The notes: generated from the sequence alone by a model not told the origin. Positions 1 through 8,242 are shown, counted from the first letter of the stretch. The stretch: DNA of 37,186 bases from an uncultured Phascolarctobacterium sp. (GCA_900757795.1 CAAEPE010000051.1:1-37186), one strand, 5' to 3'. Made by a program: numbers and translations.

Positions 1-51
1 GAAATAAGCCATAACCACTTTTTTCTTAAATTCGAAATTGTACTTAGTCAT
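1..51 (-). CDS. IS3-family transposase OrfA, N-terminal fragment at window edge
   Basis: The minus strand from 51 reads MTKYNFEFKKKVVMAYF and continues off the window. A start of this kind (M-x-K-Y-x-F-E-F-K-x-K-V-V) is typical of OrfA proteins of IS3-family elements, which carry a helix-turn-helix that binds the element ends. In that family OrfB, the DDE catalytic part, follows by programmed frameshifting; it would lie outside the window. The gene begins 56 bases inside the putative IS tip, as expected for the left end of such an element. Confidence 0.75.
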   Translation of the reverse strand, partial: MTKYNFEFKKKVVMAYF

Positions 52-107
52 AAAAATACTGACCCCCAAATGCTAGATTTTTGGTCTAACATTCGGGGGG
101 CAGTACA
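1..107 (-). mobile_element. End of an IS3-family (IS150-like) insertion sequence, cut by the window edge
   Basis: Read on the minus strand, position 107 inward begins TGTACTGCCCCCC, matching the TGTACTG-plus-C-run terminal repeat of IS150-type elements. About 50 bases further in, a minus-strand ORF starts whose 17 visible residues look like the N-terminus of an IS3 OrfA. Just inside the tip lies an imperfect inverted repeat (63-77 with 86-100, both arms C/G-rich at the outside). Only one end is visible, so the target duplication and the element's completeness cannot be judged. The tip is 36 bases from the 3' end of the dehydrogenase gene. The family call is firm in type but not to a named element. 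Confidence 0.8.
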
Positions 108-143
108 AAATTCTGCGCATTTACGCCTTTTTATTATGACTTT

Positions 144-1097
144 TTATTTAACTACATTCTGCGGTTTTCCTGCTAAAAAAGCGTCTATGTTAGCAAAAAC
201 AATATACGCTCTGGCCTCCAACGCTTCCTTGCTGGCGAAAGCCACATGAGGAGTAACTACAATATTTTTCGCATGCAGCAGAGGATGATTTTCTTTAAGA
301 GGCGGTTCCTGTTCAAAAACATCAATACCAGCAGCAGCCAGCTTGCCGCAGTTCAAAGCGTCTGCTAATGCTTGGCTGTCCACTACGCCGCCGCGGGCGC
401 AGTTTAGCAAAACAGCGCCGGTTTTCATTTTGGCAATGGAGGCAGCATTTATCATTTTAGCAGTTTCCTGGCTCATAGGTACATGCAGCGATACAAAATC
501 AGAAGCCGTTAACAATTCGTCTAACGCAACATATTTTACGCCTGCATTTACCAGCTCCGGTTTAACGCTGCGGCTGTAAGCCAAAACCTTGCAGCCAAAG
601 GCTTGGGCAATTTTTGCCACCCGGCAGCCAATAGCGCCGGTGCCGATAACGCCAAAGGTTTTGCCAAAAAGCTCAAAACCTACTAAGCCGTCCTTTGTTC
701 CTGCGTGACGACAGCGTTCATCAACAGCAGCAATATTGCGGATAGCACTAATAGCCAAACCGAAAGTCAACTCCGCAACTGCATTAGTAGAATAGCCTGC
801 CGCATTGCAGGCAGTAATTCCGCGAGCGCGGGCAGCATCCAAGCCCACATGGTCGACACCCGTAAAGGCAATATCAATCAGCTTTAAATTAGGACATTGC
901 TCAATCAGCCCAGCACTCAAGGGCTGGTTAGCCAACATTAGAATATCCGCGTCTTTAATGCGCGCTAAAAGTTTTTCTTGATCCGTTTCTCTAGTTGTAT
1001 AATAAATAAATTCATGACCGGACGCTTGTAAAGGTGCAGCCAAGCTGTCAATTTTAGCTGACGCAACACCTAACGGTTCCATGCAAATAATTTTCAT
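144..1097 (-). CDS. D-isomer-specific 2-hydroxyacid dehydrogenase (NAD-dependent)
   Basis: A 317-residue cytosolic oxidoreductase that interconverts a 2-oxoacid and a D-2-hydroxyacid. The NAD-binding Rossmann motif GTGAIG sits near residue 151. The catalytic set is present: Arg in NCARGGVVD (about 234), Glu in DVFEQEPP (about 263) and His in TPHVAF (about 283). The length is normal for the family, which includes hydroxypyruvate reductase, phosphoglycerate dehydrogenase and D-lactate dehydrogenase. The substrate cannot be fixed from sequence; the absence of a C-terminal ACT domain argues against a classical regulated SerA. A GAGGTG ribosome site lies 7 bases before the ATG and a near-consensus promoter lies just upstream. 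The gene appears monocistronic, and an IS end abuts its 3' side. Confidence 0.9.
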   Translation of the reverse strand: MKIICMEPLGVASAKIDSLAAPLQASGHEFIYYTTRETDQEKLLARIKDADILMLANQPLSAGLIEQCPNLKLIDIAFTGVDHVGLDAARARGITACNAAGYSTNAVAELTFGLAISAIRNIAAVDERCRHAGTKDGLVGFELFGKTFGVIGTGAIGCRVAKIAQAFGCKVLAYSRSVKPELVNAGVKYVALDELLTASDFVSLHVPMSQETAKMINAASIAKMKTGAVLLNCARGGVVDSQALADALNCGKLAAAGIDVFEQEPPLKENHPLLHAKNIVVTPHVAFASKEALEARAYIVFANIDAFLAGKPQNVVK

Positions 1098-1129
1098 ATT
1101 AACACCTCATTTTTCTTTACTTACAAATT

Positions 1130-1158
1130 AGTTTACTCTGCCAAAGAAAAAGTGTCAA
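1130..1158 (-). promoter_or_regulatory. Sigma-A-type promoter of the hydroxyacid dehydrogenase
   Basis: On the minus strand TTGACA (1158-1153) is followed after 17 bases by TAAACT (1135-1130). The -35 is perfect, and the dehydrogenase start lies about 30 bases downstream. Confidence 0.7.
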
Positions 1159-1192
1159 ATAAAAAAAGTCTCCGCAGTTAAACCGCGGAGAC
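1159..1192 (-). terminator. Rho-independent terminator after the NhaC antiporter gene
   Basis: The arms GTCTCCGC (1168-1175) and GCGGAGAC (1185-1192) pair perfectly. On the minus strand the hairpin is followed by a run of about 7 T (complement of the A-run at 1161-1167). It lies 13 bases beyond the antiporter stop codon. Confidence 0.85.
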
Positions 1193-1205
1193 CATAACTG
1201 TAATT

Positions 1206-2714
1206 TTAAGCGATATGCTTTTTATCATAATAATTCCAGCAGAAAATAACTACCAGCAAAAGGCCTACGGAAATAACCGTGCTGATAACGGAACCAGTGA
1301 TACCGGCAATCAAGAAGCCTACAAAAGCAATGGCGCCGTTAATGGAAGCATAGGGCAGCTGTGTGCGCACATGGTCAGCCAAATTACATTCCGCGCCCAT
1401 TGATGACAAAATTGTGGTATCGCTCAAGGGTGAGCAATGGTCACCAAACAAACCGCCGGATAACACTGCGCCTAAGCAAATTGCATAAGAAATGCCAAAA
1501 GCATTGCCCATAGGAATGGCCAAAGGCATCAGCATGGCAAAAGTGCCCCAAGAACTGCCGGTAGAGAAAGAAATCAGCGCACCAAACAGGAAAATGCTGG
1601 CAGGAATCAAAACCGGTGTAAAGTTAATACTTTGCAGAATACCGATAATATATTTTGCCGTGCCCAGCTTGCTAATCATAGCGCTCAAGGACCAAGCCAA
1701 CAGCAGGATAATGGCCACCTCTGTCATACTCACCATACCCTTAACATAAATGCTGAAGGTTTCTTTCGGTTTTTTTACCTTAAAGAAATAAATCATCACC
1801 ATCAAAAGTACGCCTGCCAAAAAATAACCGGTAGTTAAAGCAATACGAAAAGCATTTCCGGGAATCTTAGCAAAAGGAAAGCCCAAAGGAGCCAAATCAA
1901 TCAGTAAAGTAGCAAACACCATCAAAATCGGCAGAATCAGCATAAAAGGATTAGAATTGCCTAAAGAATAGCCGTCTTCATCCACGGGAGCCACATAGGT
2001 ATCTTCCATTTCTTCAGGAATCGGCTTATCAACCATGGCATCCTCTGCTTGTTTCATAGCAGAAAAATCTTTTTTGGTAATCGCTACCAAAGGAATCATA
2101 ATAACGGCTAGAATAGTATAAATTTGGAAAGGAATTGCCTGCATAAAGGTTTCGTAGTCGGAAACATCCACATGCAAATTTTTAAACTGCGCTTCAACCA
2201 AACCCATAATATACACGCCCCAGCCGATAAAGGGTATGAGTACGGCAACGGGAGAAGAAGTAGAATCCAGCACCCACGCCAGTTTTTCGCGGGACAATTT
2301 AAGCTTATCAAACAAAGGACGGAATACAGGACCAACAAGCAGCGCCGTACCTAAATCCGTAAAGAAAATAATTACGCCGCCAAGCCAAGCACCCAGCTGA
2401 GCTTTTAAAGGCGTATCAACTACCTTATGCACATATTTAGCAAAGGATTGCGCGCCGCCGGCATTTTCTAACAGCTTAATAAAGCCGCCGATAAATAAAA
2501 TCAATACAATATTGCCTGCGTTATAGCTATCCATAACCTGCTTAAAGAAATAATCGCCGATTAAGGATTTAGCAGCTAAAAACGGATGGCCGCCGCACAA
2601 CAGCAAAACGCCTGATAAGCAACCACAAAACAAAGAAAAAATAACATTTTTTGTTTTAATCGCCAAGCCAATAGCCATCAATGAAGGCAGCAGACTAAGA
2701 ATACCAAAATCCAT
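1206..2714 (-). CDS. NhaC-family Na+/H+ antiporter-type transporter
   Basis: A polytopic inner-membrane protein of 502 residues with about a dozen hydrophobic segments. The conserved stretches SFSTGSSWGTFAMLMPLA and GGLFGDHCSPLSDTTILSS are the hallmark of the NhaC superfamily, whose members exchange Na+ for H+ or for organic ions such as malate and amino acids. The start chosen is the ATG at 2714 (MDFGILSLLP), because AGGGGTG lies 7 bases upstream; an upstream in-frame ATG at 2744 has no ribosome site and overlaps the -10 element. The gene is divergent from the lysine/ornithine decarboxylase gene, so a link to amine or amino acid exchange is possible but only inferred. The exact substrate is unknown. 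Confidence 0.85.
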   Translation of the reverse strand: MDFGILSLLPSLMAIGLAIKTKNVIFSLFCGCLSGVLLLCGGHPFLAAKSLIGDYFFKQVMDSYNAGNIVLILFIGGFIKLLENAGGAQSFAKYVHKVVDTPLKAQLGAWLGGVIIFFTDLGTALLVGPVFRPLFDKLKLSREKLAWVLDSTSSPVAVLIPFIGWGVYIMGLVEAQFKNLHVDVSDYETFMQAIPFQIYTILAVIMIPLVAITKKDFSAMKQAEDAMVDKPIPEEMEDTYVAPVDEDGYSLGNSNPFMLILPILMVFATLLIDLAPLGFPFAKIPGNAFRIALTTGYFLAGVLLMVMIYFFKVKKPKETFSIYVKGMVSMTEVAIILLLAWSLSAMISKLGTAKYIIGILQSINFTPVLIPASIFLFGALISFSTGSSWGTFAMLMPLAIPMGNAFGISYAICLGAVLSGGLFGDHCSPLSDTTILSSMGAECNLADHVRTQLPYASINGAIAFVGFLIAGITGSVISTVISVGLLLVVIFCWNYYDKKHIA

Positions 2715-2744
2715 AAACAACACCCCTAAAATTGTAATAGACAT

Positions 2745-2774
2745 ATTTTAGCATAAATATACTGCAATATGCAA
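2745..2774 (-). promoter_or_regulatory. Promoter of the NhaC antiporter gene
   Basis: On the minus strand TTGCAT (2774-2769), an 18-base spacer and TAAAAT (2750-2745), with a TG two bases before the -10. It lies about 30 bases before the chosen start. The divergent intergenic region (2715-2951) therefore serves both this gene and the decarboxylase. Confidence 0.55.
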
Positions 2775-2886
2775 GTTATTCTGTATAAAAAATCATTCAT
2801 TTTAGGTTAAGCAACATCAAATAAATTGATTAAGGATAAATAAGTTTTTCTTACTCAAAAATTTTCTCTTTTCTTGAGTTTTTCTA

Positions 2887-2914
2887 TTGTACTTTGCGAC
2901 GATTGTGGTAAAAT
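2887..2914 (+). promoter_or_regulatory. Promoter of the fold-III decarboxylase gene
   Basis: TTGTAC (2887-2892), a 16-base spacer and TAAAAT (2909-2914). The predicted transcript start is near 2921. AAGGA at 2938-2942 serves the ATG at 2952. Confidence 0.55.
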
Positions 2915-2951
2915 CAAAGAGAAAATAAAAGTTGTGTAAGGAACGATACGC

Positions 2952-4112
2952 ATGAACAAAAACGAACATTTTCAAATCGGCCAAGAAGCCGTAGAAAAAT
3001 TAGCTGCCAAATATGGTACACCTCTTTTAGTGCTTTCTTTAGAAGAAGTAAAAAAAAGCTATGATATTTTAACAAAATATCTGCCGCGCGTAAAAGTACA
3101 TTACGCTATTAAAGCTAATCCCCATCCGGAAATTTTAAAGGTAATGGCACAGCTTGGTTCGTGCTTTGACGTCGCTTCTGACGGCGAAATCCGCCAGCTC
3201 TACAACATGGGTGTTGACGGCAGCAAAATGATTTACGCCAATCCGGTAAAAACGGGTGCAGGTTTTACAGCCTGCCGTGACTGCGGCGTTACTAACATGA
3301 CCTTTGACAGCGTCAGTGAAATAGATAAAATCAAAAAAGAACTTCCTAACGCTACGGTACTGCTGCGTCTGCGTATTGATAATTCCTCGGCGCACGTTGA
3401 CTTAAACAAAAAATTTGGCGCAGGACGCGAAAACGCCTTAGACTTAATGCTCAAAGCTAAAGCAGCAGGACTTGACATAGCAGGCATTGCTTTTCACGTT
3501 GGCAGCCAAACTGTCAGCGCCGAGCCTTATTTACAGGCACTGGATATCAGCCGCGAGCTTTTTGACCAAGCAGAAGCTGCCGGACTTTCTCTGCGTATTT
3601 TGGATATAGGCGGTGGGTTTCCCATTCCCGAGCCCAAGGTTAAATTCAATCTACCGGAAATGCTGAAACAAATTGCTGCCCGTTTGGACGAGGATTTTGC
3701 CGCAACAGAAATTTGGGCAGAGCCTGGACGATATATCTGTGGAACTGCCGTTAATTTAATCACCAGCGTTATCGGAGTTACTGAACGCGGCGGTCAGCCT
3801 TGGTACTTTTTAGACGAAGGCCTTTATGGTACCTTCTCCGGCGTACTCTTTGACCAATGGGATTTTAAGCTCATCAGCTTTAAGGAAAGCGACGCAAAGG
3901 TTGCCGCCACCTTTGCCGGTCCCAGCTGCGACAGCCTGGATATTATGTTTCGCGGCCGCCTGACTGCTCCCTTAGAAGTCGGCGATTTGCTGCTGGTTCC
4001 TGCCTGCGGAGCTTATACCTCCGCTTCCGCAACAACCTTCAACGGTTTTAGTAAAGCTAATTTTATCGTTTGGGAAAATGTTCAGCAAGCCTTAGCCTTG
4101 ACAGACAAATAA
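2952..4112 (+). CDS. PLP-dependent lysine/ornithine decarboxylase, alanine-racemase fold (fold III)
   Basis: Decarboxylates lysine and/or ornithine to cadaverine or putrescine in the cytosol. At 386 residues it matches the eukaryotic-type ODC group that includes Selenomonas ruminantium LDC. Visible residues are the PLP lysine K54 in HYAIKANPH, H182 in FHVGSQ, the phosphate-binding GGGFP (220-224), E257 in EPGRY, the cross-subunit C326-D327 in GPSCDSLD and Y355 in CGAYTSASATTFNGF. The cysteine motif and FNGF ending are those of ODC/LDC rather than of diaminopimelate decarboxylase. In Negativicutes the diamine is known to be linked to peptidoglycan and to help hold the outer membrane. Lysine versus ornithine preference cannot be decided from sequence. 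The gene has its own promoter and terminator. Confidence 0.88.
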   Translation: MNKNEHFQIGQEAVEKLAAKYGTPLLVLSLEEVKKSYDILTKYLPRVKVHYAIKANPHPEILKVMAQLGSCFDVASDGEIRQLYNMGVDGSKMIYANPVKTGAGFTACRDCGVTNMTFDSVSEIDKIKKELPNATVLLRLRIDNSSAHVDLNKKFGAGRENALDLMLKAKAAGLDIAGIAFHVGSQTVSAEPYLQALDISRELFDQAEAAGLSLRILDIGGGFPIPEPKVKFNLPEMLKQIAARLDEDFAATEIWAEPGRYICGTAVNLITSVIGVTERGGQPWYFLDEGLYGTFSGVLFDQWDFKLISFKESDAKVAATFAGPSCDSLDIMFRGRLTAPLEVGDLLLVPACGAYTSASATTFNGFSKANFIVWENVQQALALTDK

Positions 4113-4129
4113 TTTTTGATAAATATATT

Positions 4130-4159
4130 GACGGTATGCACCTGCGTACCGTCTTTTTT
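4130..4159 (+). terminator. Terminator after the fold-III decarboxylase
   Basis: The arms GACGGTA (4130-4136) and TACCGTC (4147-4153) pair perfectly and are followed by six T. It separates the two decarboxylase genes transcriptionally. Confidence 0.85.
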
Positions 4160-4171
4160 ACGTTATTTTAT

Positions 4172-4200
4172 TTGTAGGAATTTCCATACTATGATAAAAT
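4172..4200 (+). promoter_or_regulatory. Probable promoter of the fold-I decarboxylase and tmk cluster
   Basis: TTGTAG (4172-4177), a 17-base spacer and TAAAAT (4195-4200). A second TATAAT at 4209-4214 lacks a good -35. It lies within an AT-rich inverted repeat just downstream (GATATAAT at 4207-4214 against ATTATATC), which could be an operator or chance. Confidence 0.45.
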
Positions 4201-4243
4201 ATAAAAGATATAATGGTATATTATATCATCTTGGAGGCTATCA

Positions 4244-5704
4244 ATGAAAACCGCTGAACAAAGCGTAGCTATGCCCTTGGTAGAAGCTATGCTGCAATAT
4301 AAAACAGAAAATGTTTATCCGCTACATACTCCCGGCCATAAAGGAGGCCGCGGCATGGAACCGTTATTGCGTCAGGAACTTGGCGACAGTATTTTAATGG
4401 ACGTTTCGCTTATGAGCGAGCTGGACGACATTCACGAGCCAGAAAGCTATATTAAAAATGCGCAAGCTTTAGCGGCTGCTACTTATGGCAGCGACGCTTG
4501 CTTTTGGGCAGTAAACGGCACCAGCCAAGCTATTCACGCCATGCTTATGACAGCCTTAAAGCCCGGCGAAAAGCTGCTTTTACCGCGCAACGCTCACCGC
4601 AGCGTGGCTGGCGGCCTGATTTTAGGCGGCATTGAAGCAGTATATCTGCAACCGGAATATAATGAAGAATTTGGTTTACAAATGCAAATTTCTCCGCAAG
4701 CCGTCGCCAAAGCTTTAACGTCAGACAGCAGTATTAAAGCAGTTCTTTTGACCAGTCCTAATTATTACGGCATTGCCGCTGATGTACAAAGTATCGCCAA
4801 AATCTGTCATCAACACGGAGCAGTGCTTTTAGTGGACGAAGCCCACGGTCCACACTTAGGTTTTAGTTGTCTTTTACCGCCTTCCGCTCTGCAATGCGGC
4901 GCTGATGCCTGCGCCCAAAGCACCCATAAAATTTTAGGAGCCATGACCCAATGCAGTATGCTGCATGTGCAGGGCAAGCGTCTTGATTTGCAAAAAGCAG
5001 CCGACGTGATGAGCATTTTGACTACTACCAGTCCTAATTATTTGCTCATGGCCAGTTTAGACGCAGCGCGGGCGCAAGTGCAGACCCGCGGCAAGGAAAT
5101 GGCAGAAGCGTCAGCTGCGGCAGCACTCAAGCTGCGTACTCTGTGCAAAAAATATACCGGCTTAAAGGTTTTAGAAGCCGGCGACTGCAGCAATTTGCTT
5201 TTAGACAGCACCAAAGTAACCGTAAATTTTGCTGCTTGGGGTTACACAGGCGTCGAAGCAGGCGAACTGCTGCGCCAGGCTAAAGTAGCCGTAGAGCTTG
5301 TAGATGCGCAGAACGTACTTTTTTTAGTTACCTATGCAGATACAGGCAAGGACTACGACCAAGCGCTTATACGCATTGACGAAGTTTTAAAATATATGGA
5401 GCAGCATAAAAAAACGCCGCAAAAAAATCCGGCAGCCCAGCCTGTTCCTGTTACGAAAGCTGTTCTGCCTTTACGCAAGGTTTTTTATGCAGAAAAAAAA
5501 GCAGTGCCCTTAGCGCAAGCTACCGGTTGTATCTGCGGCGAACAAATTAGCTTTTATCCACCGGGAATCCCGGCGCTGCTGCCCGGCGAAGAGATTACTG
5601 CCGAGCTGGTTGCTTATTGCGCGGCTATGAAAACTTTAGGTCTGCCCGTCAGCGGTCCTGCCGACAGCAGCCTGCAAACCATTAGAGTTGTTCAAACAGC
5701 TTAA
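4244..5704 (+). CDS. Orn/Lys/Arg decarboxylase, aspartate-aminotransferase fold (YaaO-like)
   Basis: A 486-residue PLP enzyme of the major-domain Orn/Lys/Arg decarboxylase family. It has the N-terminal TPGHKGG (29-35), NGTSQ (91-95), the cofactor-stacking DEAH (198-201) and the Schiff-base lysine K229 in STHKILGAMTQ. It lacks the N-terminal wing domain of the large inducible E. coli enzymes, as in the Bacillus SpeA/YaaO type, and keeps a C-terminal domain after about residue 400. The position next to tmk repeats the Bacillus yaaO-tmk order, so this is likely the ancestral neighbour. The substrate (arginine, lysine or ornithine) is undetermined. TTGGAGG lies upstream of the ATG. The next gene begins 46 bases downstream without a visible terminator. 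Confidence 0.88.
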   Translation: MKTAEQSVAMPLVEAMLQYKTENVYPLHTPGHKGGRGMEPLLRQELGDSILMDVSLMSELDDIHEPESYIKNAQALAAATYGSDACFWAVNGTSQAIHAMLMTALKPGEKLLLPRNAHRSVAGGLILGGIEAVYLQPEYNEEFGLQMQISPQAVAKALTSDSSIKAVLLTSPNYYGIAADVQSIAKICHQHGAVLLVDEAHGPHLGFSCLLPPSALQCGADACAQSTHKILGAMTQCSMLHVQGKRLDLQKAADVMSILTTTSPNYLLMASLDAARAQVQTRGKEMAEASAAAALKLRTLCKKYTGLKVLEAGDCSNLLLDSTKVTVNFAAWGYTGVEAGELLRQAKVAVELVDAQNVLFLVTYADTGKDYDQALIRIDEVLKYMEQHKKTPQKNPAAQPVPVTKAVLPLRKVFYAEKKAVPLAQATGCICGEQISFYPPGIPALLPGEEITAELVAYCAAMKTLGLPVSGPADSSLQTIRVVQTA

Positions 5705-5750
5705 AGCATAAATTATAATTATGAAAGCCAAAATTATTGAGGAAAATATT

Positions 5751-6386
5751 ATGCAAGGTAAATTGATTACATTTGAAGGCGCCGACGGCGGCGGCAAAAG
5801 CACCCAGCTGCAATTAGCCGCAGATTTCCTGCGCGCCCAAAATTATGAGGTAGTAGAAACGCGGGAGCCGGGCGGAACGATTTTAGCAGAAAAAGTACGC
5901 TCCATAGTTCTTGACCCCAAGCTGCCGCTGAATAATACTACGCAGACGCTTCTCTATCTAGCAGCACGCAGCGAGCACGTTGAAAAGCTTATCAAGCCCG
6001 CGCTGGCGGCCGGGAAAATAGTTTTATGCGACCGATTCAGCGATTCAACCTTAGTTTATCAAGGTCTTGCTATGGATAAAGAGCCAAATGCTCTGCTGGA
6101 AATAAAACAATTTAACGCTTATGCCTGCGGCGGCTTAACGCCCGATTTAACCATTCTTTTGGACGGCGATACAGATGTATTAGCTTTGCGCAGAAGCCAA
6201 CGCGGCGTTACCGACCGCTATGAGGAGCAAGGCTTGGAGTTACAACGCAGGCTGCGCCAAGGCTTTTTGCAGCTGGCCCAGCAAGAGCCTGACCGAATTA
6301 AAATTGTCAATGCTGAAGCAGATAAAGAACAGATTGCCAGAAAAATTGCGTCCTTGTTAGAAACGCTCTTGCAAGAGGCAGATTAA
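5751..6386 (+). CDS. tmk: Thymidylate kinase
   Basis: Phosphorylates dTMP to dTDP in the cytosol. The 211-residue protein carries the P-loop GADGGGKST (10-18), DRFSDS (94-99) and an arginine-rich lid RRSQRGVTDRYEEQG. An in-frame ATG at 5721 would add 10 residues, but GAGGA sits 8 bases before the ATG at 5751 and the family starts right at this point (MQGKLITFEG), so 5751 is chosen. holB starts at the base after its stop codon, so the two are surely cotranscribed. Confidence 0.95.
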   Translation: MQGKLITFEGADGGGKSTQLQLAADFLRAQNYEVVETREPGGTILAEKVRSIVLDPKLPLNNTTQTLLYLAARSEHVEKLIKPALAAGKIVLCDRFSDSTLVYQGLAMDKEPNALLEIKQFNAYACGGLTPDLTILLDGDTDVLALRRSQRGVTDRYEEQGLELQRRLRQGFLQLAQQEPDRIKIVNAEADKEQIARKIASLLETLLQEAD

Positions 6387-7397
6387 ATGTGGGATAATAT
6401 TTTAGGACACACACAACAGAAAAAATTTTTACAGCGCTATCTTAACGCGCAGGAGCGTCCCCATGCGCTGCTTTTTGTCGGCGCAGAAGGATTGGGCAAA
6501 AAGCGGCTGGCTTTGGAATTTGCCAAAACACTTTTATGCGCTAATCACAGCGGCAGCGATAACTGTGAAGCCTGCCGTTTGATGAATTTAGCAGACGGTA
6601 ATTTAAGTCATCCTGATTTTCTTTTTGTACAAAGAGAGCAGGATGAGAAAACCGGCCGCTACAAAGATATTAGCAAAGAACAAATTTTAGATTTAATAGG
6701 TAAATCTGCCTTTTCGCCCGTCATGTCAGATACCAAGGTCTGTCTGATTGAGGATGCAGACCGCATGACGCTGGTAGCCGCCAACAGCTTTTTAAAGCTT
6801 TTGGAAGAACCGCCTGTCGGCTGGGTGATAATTTTATTGGCTGCTGATGAAAGTAAGCTTTTGACTACAATTATGTCACGCGTAGTATGCCTGCGTTTTC
6901 AGCCTGTGCCCGTGGAGCAAGTGCAGAAGCTACTGGAAGTAAAAGGTATTCCGGCGCAGCAGGCCGCAGTGCTGGCGCGCATCAGCGAAGGCTCTGTCGG
7001 CGCTGCTTTAAATTTAGCCAATCAGGAAGTTCTTGAACTGCGTCAGCAGGCCTTAGCTTTTTTAGAAGCGCTGCCCTTATATACGCCTATGAATTATTTA
7101 GCGCAAAGAATTTGGCAGCAAAAAAATTTTGAACGGCCGCAAGCGCTGCTATTGACAAAATTGTGGCAGCTGCTTTTGCGCGATTTACTCATGTGTCATT
7201 TACATTTAGAAAACAAAATTTATAATTGCGATTTAACGACTCAGCTTACAGCATTAGCAAGCGGCTGGCGCATCAGCGGCTTAAAGCTGGCGCTGACCAC
7301 AGTGCAGGAGACCTACGCGGCTTTGGAAAACAGCGTAGGCGTGCGCCTGGCGCTGGAAGCAATGGCCTTAAAAATAGATCAAGCATATAAGGAGTGA
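6387..7397 (+). CDS. holB: DNA polymerase III delta' subunit
   Basis: A clamp-loader subunit of the replicative polymerase, with an AAA+ fold of 336 residues. The Walker-A region is VGAEGLGKKR (31-40), followed by CLIEDADRM and ANSFLKLLEEPP, the conserved delta' core. The usual zinc module has four cysteines; here C51, C60 and C63 are present, but the fourth position is M66. The gene is fused by adjacency to tmk (no gap) and followed 5 bases later by ricT, the Firmicutes order minus yaaQ and yaaR. Confidence 0.93.
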   Translation: MWDNILGHTQQKKFLQRYLNAQERPHALLFVGAEGLGKKRLALEFAKTLLCANHSGSDNCEACRLMNLADGNLSHPDFLFVQREQDEKTGRYKDISKEQILDLIGKSAFSPVMSDTKVCLIEDADRMTLVAANSFLKLLEEPPVGWVIILLAADESKLLTTIMSRVVCLRFQPVPVEQVQKLLEVKGIPAQQAAVLARISEGSVGAALNLANQEVLELRQQALAFLEALPLYTPMNYLAQRIWQQKNFERPQALLLTKLWQLLLRDLLMCHLHLENKIYNCDLTTQLTALASGWRISGLKLALTTVQETYAALENSVGVRLALEAMALKIDQAYKE

Positions 7398-7402
7398 TAA
7401 TT

Positions 7403-8242
7403 ATGCCGACAGTTGTAGGTATTAGATTTAAAAAGGCATGTAAAATATATTATTTCGATCCGGCAGATTCCGGCGTAGCCAAAGGCGACCACGCCATTGT
7501 AGAAACCGCCAGAGGCGTAGAGTACGGCGAGGTTGTCATCGGCCCCCGCGAGGTTGATGACAACAGTATAGTGCCTCCCTTAAAGCCTGTCATGCGCAAA
7601 GCAACAGCCGAAGATGACGAAAAGCTGGCGGAAAATAAAATCCGCGAAAAGGAAGCCTTTAATATTTGCCTGCGCAAAATCAAAAATCACGATTTGCCTA
7701 TGCGTTTAATCGACGTCGAATTTACCTTTGACGTTAACAAAATTATTTTTTATTTCACTGCTGACGGACGTATTGATTTCCGCGAGCTGGTTAAGGATTT
7801 AGCGGCTGTGTTCCGAACTCGCATTGAACTGCGTCAGATAGGCGTGCGCGACGAAGCCAAAATGCTGGGCGGTATCGGCAGCTGCGGCCGTCCCCTGTGC
7901 TGCGCTACTTTTTTAGGCGATTTTGAGCCTGTTTCTATCCGCATGGCTAAGGATCAAAATTTATCTTTGAATCCTACAAAAATTTCCGGCATCTGCGGTC
8001 GTTTAATGTGCTGCTTAAAATACGAAAATCACCTGTACTGCAAAGGCAGCGGCAATAACGGCAGACGCGAGCGCGCAGAAATCCCCAAAATGGGCGCTTT
8101 GGTTGCCACTCCCTTAGGCGAAGGCAAGGTTGTCGGCATCAACCGCGGTCAGCACACCGCTTCCGTTAAATTGGCTCCTGACAATATTATTCAAGTAGAA
8201 TGGGATGAAATTGTCGACGCGTCCCAAGCCGACAATGTGTGA
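7403..8242 (+). CDS. ricT: PSP1-domain protein RicT (YaaT), RNase Y complex factor
   Basis: The homologue in Bacillus acts with RicA and RicF as a complex carrying iron-sulfur clusters that stimulates mRNA maturation by RNase Y; that role is transferred here by homology. The protein has 279 residues. The PSP1 region carries the cysteines C161, C166, C167 (SCGRPLCCATF), C198, C203 and C204 (GICGRLMCCLKYE), the conserved cluster of the family. A GTG at 7394 would add three residues, but AAGGAG (7389-7394) fits the ATG at 7403. Its 3' end overlaps the next gene by 8 bases. Confidence 0.93.
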   Translation: MPTVVGIRFKKACKIYYFDPADSGVAKGDHAIVETARGVEYGEVVIGPREVDDNSIVPPLKPVMRKATAEDDEKLAENKIREKEAFNICLRKIKNHDLPMRLIDVEFTFDVNKIIFYFTADGRIDFRELVKDLAAVFRTRIELRQIGVRDEAKMLGGIGSCGRPLCCATFLGDFEPVSIRMAKDQNLSLNPTKISGICGRLMCCLKYENHLYCKGSGNNGRRERAEIPKMGALVATPLGEGKVVGINRGQHTASVKLAPDNIIQVEWDEIVDASQADNV

